From Firm-04 sp964479595 (GTDB taxonomy: Bacteria; Bacillota; Clostridia; Oscillospirales; Ruminococcaceae): DNA of 18,220 nucleotides. Position 1 is the stretch's first letter. Each line of letters begins with the position of its first letter. The stretch spans positions 1-18,220 of the forward strand of contig CAYZMU010000026.1 in NCBI GenBank assembly GCA_964479595.1, given 5' to 3'. Positions 15,069-18,220 of the stretch are shown one piece after another. The position numbers and the translations under genes are program-made. The notes under the pieces were generated by a model that saw only the letters and a list, made by a program, of their open reading frames with translations, was not told the origin of the DNA and searched no databases.

Positions 15069-15421
15069 CTTTGCGGGATTTTTACGCCGCGGTCGGCGGA
15101 GATTACGAGGATGCCTGCAAAAGGCTTATCAATGACGGGATTATCGGGAAGTTTATCATGAAATTCCCCAGCGAGCCGTCCTACGGAAAGCTGATGGAGG
15201 CGGCGGGCTCGGGAGACATGACGGCTGTCTTTGAGGCGGCGCACGCGCTGAAGGGCGTTACGGCGAACCTCGCGCTCAGGAGCCTTTCTGAGACCGCCGG
15301 GGAGATTACGGAAGCGACGCGCGGGGGGAGTCTGCGGGAAGGCTTTGATCTGGACGGAAAGCTCGCTGAGCTCACGAAACGCTATCAGGCGACGATTGAC
15401 GCGATTGGGAAGCTCGACTGA
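15065..15421 (+). CDS. Single-domain Hpt phosphotransfer protein 2
   Basis: 118 residues, a second Hpt domain with phosphoacceptor H60 in AHALKGVTANLAL. It aligns end to end with the preceding protein around the histidine (AHALKG, then N-x-AL, then E-[IL]-T-E), so the two look like diverged tandem duplicates. The N-terminal part (RDFYAAVGGDYEDACKRL) differs clearly, which suggests different partners. The ribosome binding site is weak (AAGGCGGG) and translation is probably coupled through the 4-nt overlap. No poly-T terminator follows. Confidence 0.87.
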   Translation: MTLRDFYAAVGGDYEDACKRLINDGIIGKFIMKFPSEPSYGKLMEAAGSGDMTAVFEAAHALKGVTANLALRSLSETAGEITEATRGGSLREGFDLDGKLAELTKRYQATIDAIGKLD

Positions 15422-15433
15422 ATTTTTGTAATA

Positions 15434-15481
15434 CCCGGCTGCTTTTCGGGGCACTGCCGGGAGGTAGAATGAGCCGAAAAG
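15434..15481 (+). promoter_or_regulatory. Leader of the CDF gene with two mutually exclusive stems
   Basis: CCCGGC (15434-15439) pairs with GCCGGG (15456-15461). CTTTTCGG (15442-15449), which lies in that loop, is the exact complement of CCGAAAAG (15474-15481), which abuts the AAAAGGGTG ribosome binding site of the exporter gene. As simple hairpins the two are exclusive, and together they would form a pseudoknot. Pairing of the second would hide the ribosome binding site. This is a candidate translational switch; no known riboswitch consensus is recognised. Confidence 0.4.
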
Positions 15482-15490
15482 GGTGACACA

Positions 15491-16606
15491 ATGGAGCAGG
15501 CAAGAAACCGTACCGCGGAGATTATCAAAGTCAGTGCCACAGGCGTCGGTGTGAATCTGCTGCTGGTGCTCGGCAAGGGGCTTATCGGGTTTTTCACGCG
15601 TTCGATTGCCGTGGTGCTCGACGCGCTCAACAATTTAAGCGACGCGCTTTCCTCCGGTGTGACCATTGTCGGGGCGAAACTGGCTGGAAAAGCGGCGGAC
15701 CGCGAGCACCCCTACGGGCACGGCAGGGTGGAGTATATCTCCTCCTCCGTGATAGCGCTGCTGGTTTTGCTGGCGGGGTTTTCCTCGCTGCGCTCCTCCG
15801 TGAAACAGATTCTTTCCCCGGGGGAGATTCATCACACCGCGCTTTCCGCGGCGCTTCTGGGCGTCGGTGTCGCCGTCAAGATTTTTCTGGGGCTGTATTT
15901 CAAGCAGCAGGGCAAGCGGCTGCATTCGAGTTCTCTGAGCGCCTCGGGCACGGACGCGCTCTTTGACGCTGTCATCGGCGCGGGAACTCTGGTCTCGGCG
16001 CTGCTCAACATGATTCTGCACCGCAATCTGGAGGGCTTTCTCGGTCTTATCATCTCGCTGCTGATTCTGAAAGCGGGTGTGGATATTCTGCGTGACACGG
16101 TCAACAGCATTATCGGTCTGCGCCCCGACGCCGAGCTTGTTAAAAATGTCAAGGCGCTTATCTGCGAGGACGAGTCAATACACGGCGCCTACGACCTCAT
16201 GCTGCACAGCTACGGCCCGGAGGTCTGGTTCGGTTCCGTGCACGTGGAAGTGGACGATGAGATGACCGTACGGGAACTCGACGCCTTGACGCGCAGGATT
16301 GTCCCGAAAGTCTACGAGACCTACGGCGTTTTGCTGACAATCGGCGTCTACGCGACCAACACCTACGACCGTTCCGCGCAGAGCATGAAAAGCGCCGTGC
16401 TGGAGGCGGTTTCCCCCTATCCGCAGATTCTGCAGACGCACGGCTTTTACTATGACGAGACGGCGAAAACGGTGTCTTTTGATGTGATATTTGACTTTAA
16501 GACAGAGCACTGTGTTCACATTGTGGAGGAAATTCGGAACCGCCTGCTGAAGCGGTATCCGGACCATGTTTTTTCGATTCAGATTGACCGCGATGTGAGT
16601 GACTGA
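15491..16606 (+). CDS. Cation diffusion facilitator (CDF) family metal exporter
   Basis: 371 residues with about six membrane helices in the first ~200, then a cytoplasmic C-terminal domain. The metal site of helix 2 is D44-ALNN-LSD51, and helix 5 carries the matching DALFD (DxxxD) pair. Between them, HPYGHGRVEY (73-82) is the classic cytoplasmic signature. The protein is longer than the common 300-residue CDF: after the usual ferredoxin-like domain a second small domain (about 310-371, ILQTHGFYYDE through FSIQID) follows, as in other clostridial members. Expected role is proton-driven efflux of Zn, Mn, Fe, Co or similar divalent ions; the metal is not predictable. The start follows AAAAGGGTG. 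It lies 69 nt after the Hpt gene without a terminator, so co-transcription is possible. Confidence 0.92.
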   Translation: MEQARNRTAEIIKVSATGVGVNLLLVLGKGLIGFFTRSIAVVLDALNNLSDALSSGVTIVGAKLAGKAADREHPYGHGRVEYISSSVIALLVLLAGFSSLRSSVKQILSPGEIHHTALSAALLGVGVAVKIFLGLYFKQQGKRLHSSSLSASGTDALFDAVIGAGTLVSALLNMILHRNLEGFLGLIISLLILKAGVDILRDTVNSIIGLRPDAELVKNVKALICEDESIHGAYDLMLHSYGPEVWFGSVHVEVDDEMTVRELDALTRRIVPKVYETYGVLLTIGVYATNTYDRSAQSMKSAVLEAVSPYPQILQTHGFYYDETAKTVSFDVIFDFKTEHCVHIVEEIRNRLLKRYPDHVFSIQIDRDVSD

Positions 16607-16630
16607 CTTTTTGAGACAAGGAGGGATGAT

Positions 16631-18028
16631 ATGGTTTTCAGCAGTTTCCAATTTCTGCTCTGGCTGCTGCCTTTCTGCGTGGTAGTCTATCTGCTCGCGC
16701 GAAAGCCCGCGAAAAACCTTGTTCTGCTGTTCTTCAGTATCGTCTTCTATCTGACGGGAACGCTCGACCACATCGGATATCTTTACCTCATTCTCTTTTC
16801 TGTCGTGGTCAACTGGTTTATCGGCATGCTCATCGGAAGGCGGGACCGCTTCCGAAAACTCTATCTGATTATCGGGCTCTGCTGGGATTTCGGCTGCCTT
16901 TTCGTTTTCAAATATCTGGATTTCTTCATTAAGAATCTGAATCATATTCCGCACGTCAATATTCCGCTCAGCAACCTGATTCTGCCGCTCGGAATCAGCT
17001 TTTTTACGTTTCAGATCGCCTCCTACCTCATCGACGCCTACCGGGGCACGGTCAAGGTGGAGTATAATCTTATCAATCTCGGCACGTACATCCTCTTTTT
17101 CCCGCAGCTCATCGCCGGGCCGATTGTGCGGTTTTCGGATATTCAGAGCGAACTCCACAGTCGCAGCGTGCGCGTGCGGGATTTTCTGGAGGGGCTGGAG
17201 CAGTTTGTCATAGGGCTCGGCAAGAAAGTCCTGCTGGCGAATATGCTCGGCGGGCTCTGGCGCGATCTGGATATGGTGGGCTATGAATCCATCACGACAC
17301 CGGCGGCGTGGATGGGGATTATCGCCTACAGCATGCAGCTCTATTTCGATTTCTCCGGCTATTCCCAGATGGCAATCGGCATGGGCAGAATGTTCGGCTT
17401 TCACTTTCCGCAGAACTTCAACCACCCCTATCTTTCCTGCTCCATGACGGAATTCTGGCGCCGCTGGCACATCACGCTGGGCGCGTGGTTCCGCGAGTAT
17501 GTCTATATTCCCTTGGGCGGCAACCGCAAGGGCAGGGGACGGACCTATCTGAATCTGCTGATTGTCTGGGTGCTGACGGGATTCTGGCACGGCGCGGACT
17601 GGAATTTCCTCATCTGGGGCTTTTTGCTGTTCGGGCTCATCGCCTTGGAAAAGGCGGGGCTGGGCAATTTCCTGCAGAAGCACAAGGGCCTGGGACACCT
17701 CTACATGCTCTTCTGGATTCCCATGTCGTGGCTGCTTTTCGCCATCTCCGACATGAAACAGTACGGCATCTATCTGGGCAAGCTGTTCGGATTCGGCGCG
17801 GCGCCGCTGATGGCAAATGATTATGTGAAATATTTTGGCACTTACGGAAAATTCCTGATCGTCGGGCTGCTTTTCTGTACGGCCGCTCCGCAGAATCTCT
17901 ACCGAATGCTCTCCAAGACGCGCTACGGGGTCTGGTTCCGTGTCGCGATTTGTCTCGCGGCGCTCGCGGGCTCGTGTTACTGTATTTACATGGGTATGGA
18001 CGACCCGTTCCTCTATTTCCGCTTTTAA
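16631..18028 (+). CDS. MBOAT family O-acyltransferase (AlgI-like)
   Basis: 465 residues, polytopic membrane protein with about ten or more hydrophobic helices. It starts MVFSSFQFLLWLLPF, typical of AlgI-type members. Conserved family features are present: LGISFFTFQIASYLIDAYRG, FFPQLIAGPIVRF, EFWRRWHITLGAWFREYVYIPLGG with H280, and GFWHGADWNFLIWG with the invariant H320. These proteins pass acyl groups across the membrane for O-acylation of surface or secreted polysaccharide; AlgI does this for alginate, PatA for peptidoglycan. The acceptor glycan here is unknown. AAGGAGG at about 16618-16624 precedes the ATG; the gap to the CDF gene is 24 nt, so they form one operon. Confidence 0.93.
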   Translation: MVFSSFQFLLWLLPFCVVVYLLARKPAKNLVLLFFSIVFYLTGTLDHIGYLYLILFSVVVNWFIGMLIGRRDRFRKLYLIIGLCWDFGCLFVFKYLDFFIKNLNHIPHVNIPLSNLILPLGISFFTFQIASYLIDAYRGTVKVEYNLINLGTYILFFPQLIAGPIVRFSDIQSELHSRSVRVRDFLEGLEQFVIGLGKKVLLANMLGGLWRDLDMVGYESITTPAAWMGIIAYSMQLYFDFSGYSQMAIGMGRMFGFHFPQNFNHPYLSCSMTEFWRRWHITLGAWFREYVYIPLGGNRKGRGRTYLNLLIVWVLTGFWHGADWNFLIWGFLLFGLIALEKAGLGNFLQKHKGLGHLYMLFWIPMSWLLFAISDMKQYGIYLGKLFGFGAAPLMANDYVKYFGTYGKFLIVGLLFCTAAPQNLYRMLSKTRYGVWFRVAICLAALAGSCYCIYMGMDDPFLYFRF

Positions 18029-18045
18029 AAGGGAGGCTGACAGCG

Positions 18046-18220
18046 ATGGATTATGAATCAAAAGAACCCCAGCGTCACCCGCGGCGGGAAAGTGCCCGGG
18101 AAATCCGTGAAAAAGACCTTATCGCGTCTGTTTTGGCAATTGTCTGTGTGATTCTCTTCCTGTGGACGGGCAAGATGTTTATCTGGAACCAAAGCGATGA
18201 CACGCTCGAGCAGGACAGCG
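18046..18220 (+). CDS. Membrane-anchored protein, 5' part only (probable MBOAT partner)
   Basis: 58 codons are visible before the window ends. GGGAGG at 18031-18036 precedes the ATG by 9 nt, and the frame is open to the end. The N-terminus is highly charged (residues 1-24, RHPRRE and REIREKD), followed by one membrane helix (about 25-47, LIASVLAIVCVILFLW) and then an acidic segment. This fits a type II anchor with an extracytoplasmic body. AlgI-type genes are usually followed by an SGNH-hydrolase-like or DHHW/AlgX-type partner with one N-terminal helix, so that is the likely identity, by context only. Confidence 0.7.
   Translation, partial: MDYESKEPQRHPRRESAREIREKDLIASVLAIVCVILFLWTGKMFIWNQSDDTLEQDS

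Noticed and set aside
15434..15461. Intrinsic terminator after the Hpt genes
   Set aside because: The stem is short and is followed by GAGGTAGAATG rather than a T tract.
15422..15490. NiCo (czcD) riboswitch before the CDF gene
   Set aside because: The leader is too short for the four-way junction and I do not see its conserved core.
16175..18061. Minus-strand open frame opposite the CDF and MBOAT genes
   Set aside because: Covers two recognised membrane protein genes; its translation is uniformly hydrophilic with no domain.

Overview
The window (about 18.2 kb, GC-rich, short intergenic gaps, strong AGGAGG-type ribosome binding sites) looks like chromosome of a Gram-positive anaerobe of the class Clostridia, most likely an Oscillospiraceae/Ruminococcaceae relative. 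Grounds: Firmicutes-style TTGACA/TATAAT promoters with a TGTGG extension, a dockerin-bearing BspA-like leucine-rich repeat protein, and the split TIGR03960/DUF2344 radical-SAM pair. No IS element, tRNA, rRNA or prophage gene is visible.

Layout. (1) 1-657 holds no credible protein gene but three successive promoters: one for a large pseudoknotted RNA (about 40-235, possibly raiA-type), one for a compact ~97-nt RNA (about 273-369) whose ends pair and whose central hairpin resembles a type I-C CRISPR repeat, and one for the downstream mRNA, whose 213-nt leader is packed with GC-rich hairpins. (2) 658-3426 is a two-gene, defence-like operon: a TerB-N/TerB-C protein and a BrxD-like P-loop ATPase (DUF2791), closed by a bidirectional terminator. 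The helicase often found with such genes is absent. (3) 3472-7345, minus strand: a secreted three-module LRR protein with C-terminal dockerin, and upstream a calcineurin-like phosphatase. (4) 7547-10080: the B12-binding radical SAM protein and its DUF2344 partner, translationally coupled by an ATGA overlap.

(5) 10167-15421 is a complete-looking cytoplasmic phosphorelay operon: a soluble hybrid histidine kinase (PAS-like sensor, HisKA, HATPase, two receivers), a receiver-GGDEF-EAL protein with a dead GGDEF site but an intact EAL site, and two tandem single-domain Hpt proteins. All four genes overlap, which predicts co-translation. The most economical reading is that phosphate flow controls c-di-GMP breakdown. 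(6) 15491-18220: a CDF metal-cation exporter behind a short leader with competing hairpins, then an AlgI-like MBOAT O-acyltransferase and the start of a membrane-anchored protein cut by the window end. No terminator separates regions 5 and 6, so they may share transcripts.

For novelty the best candidates are the RNA cluster at 1-445 next to the TerB/BrxD-like pair, especially the self-closed RNA carrying one CRISPR-repeat-like hairpin, and the c-di-GMP phosphorelay with duplicated Hpt proteins.
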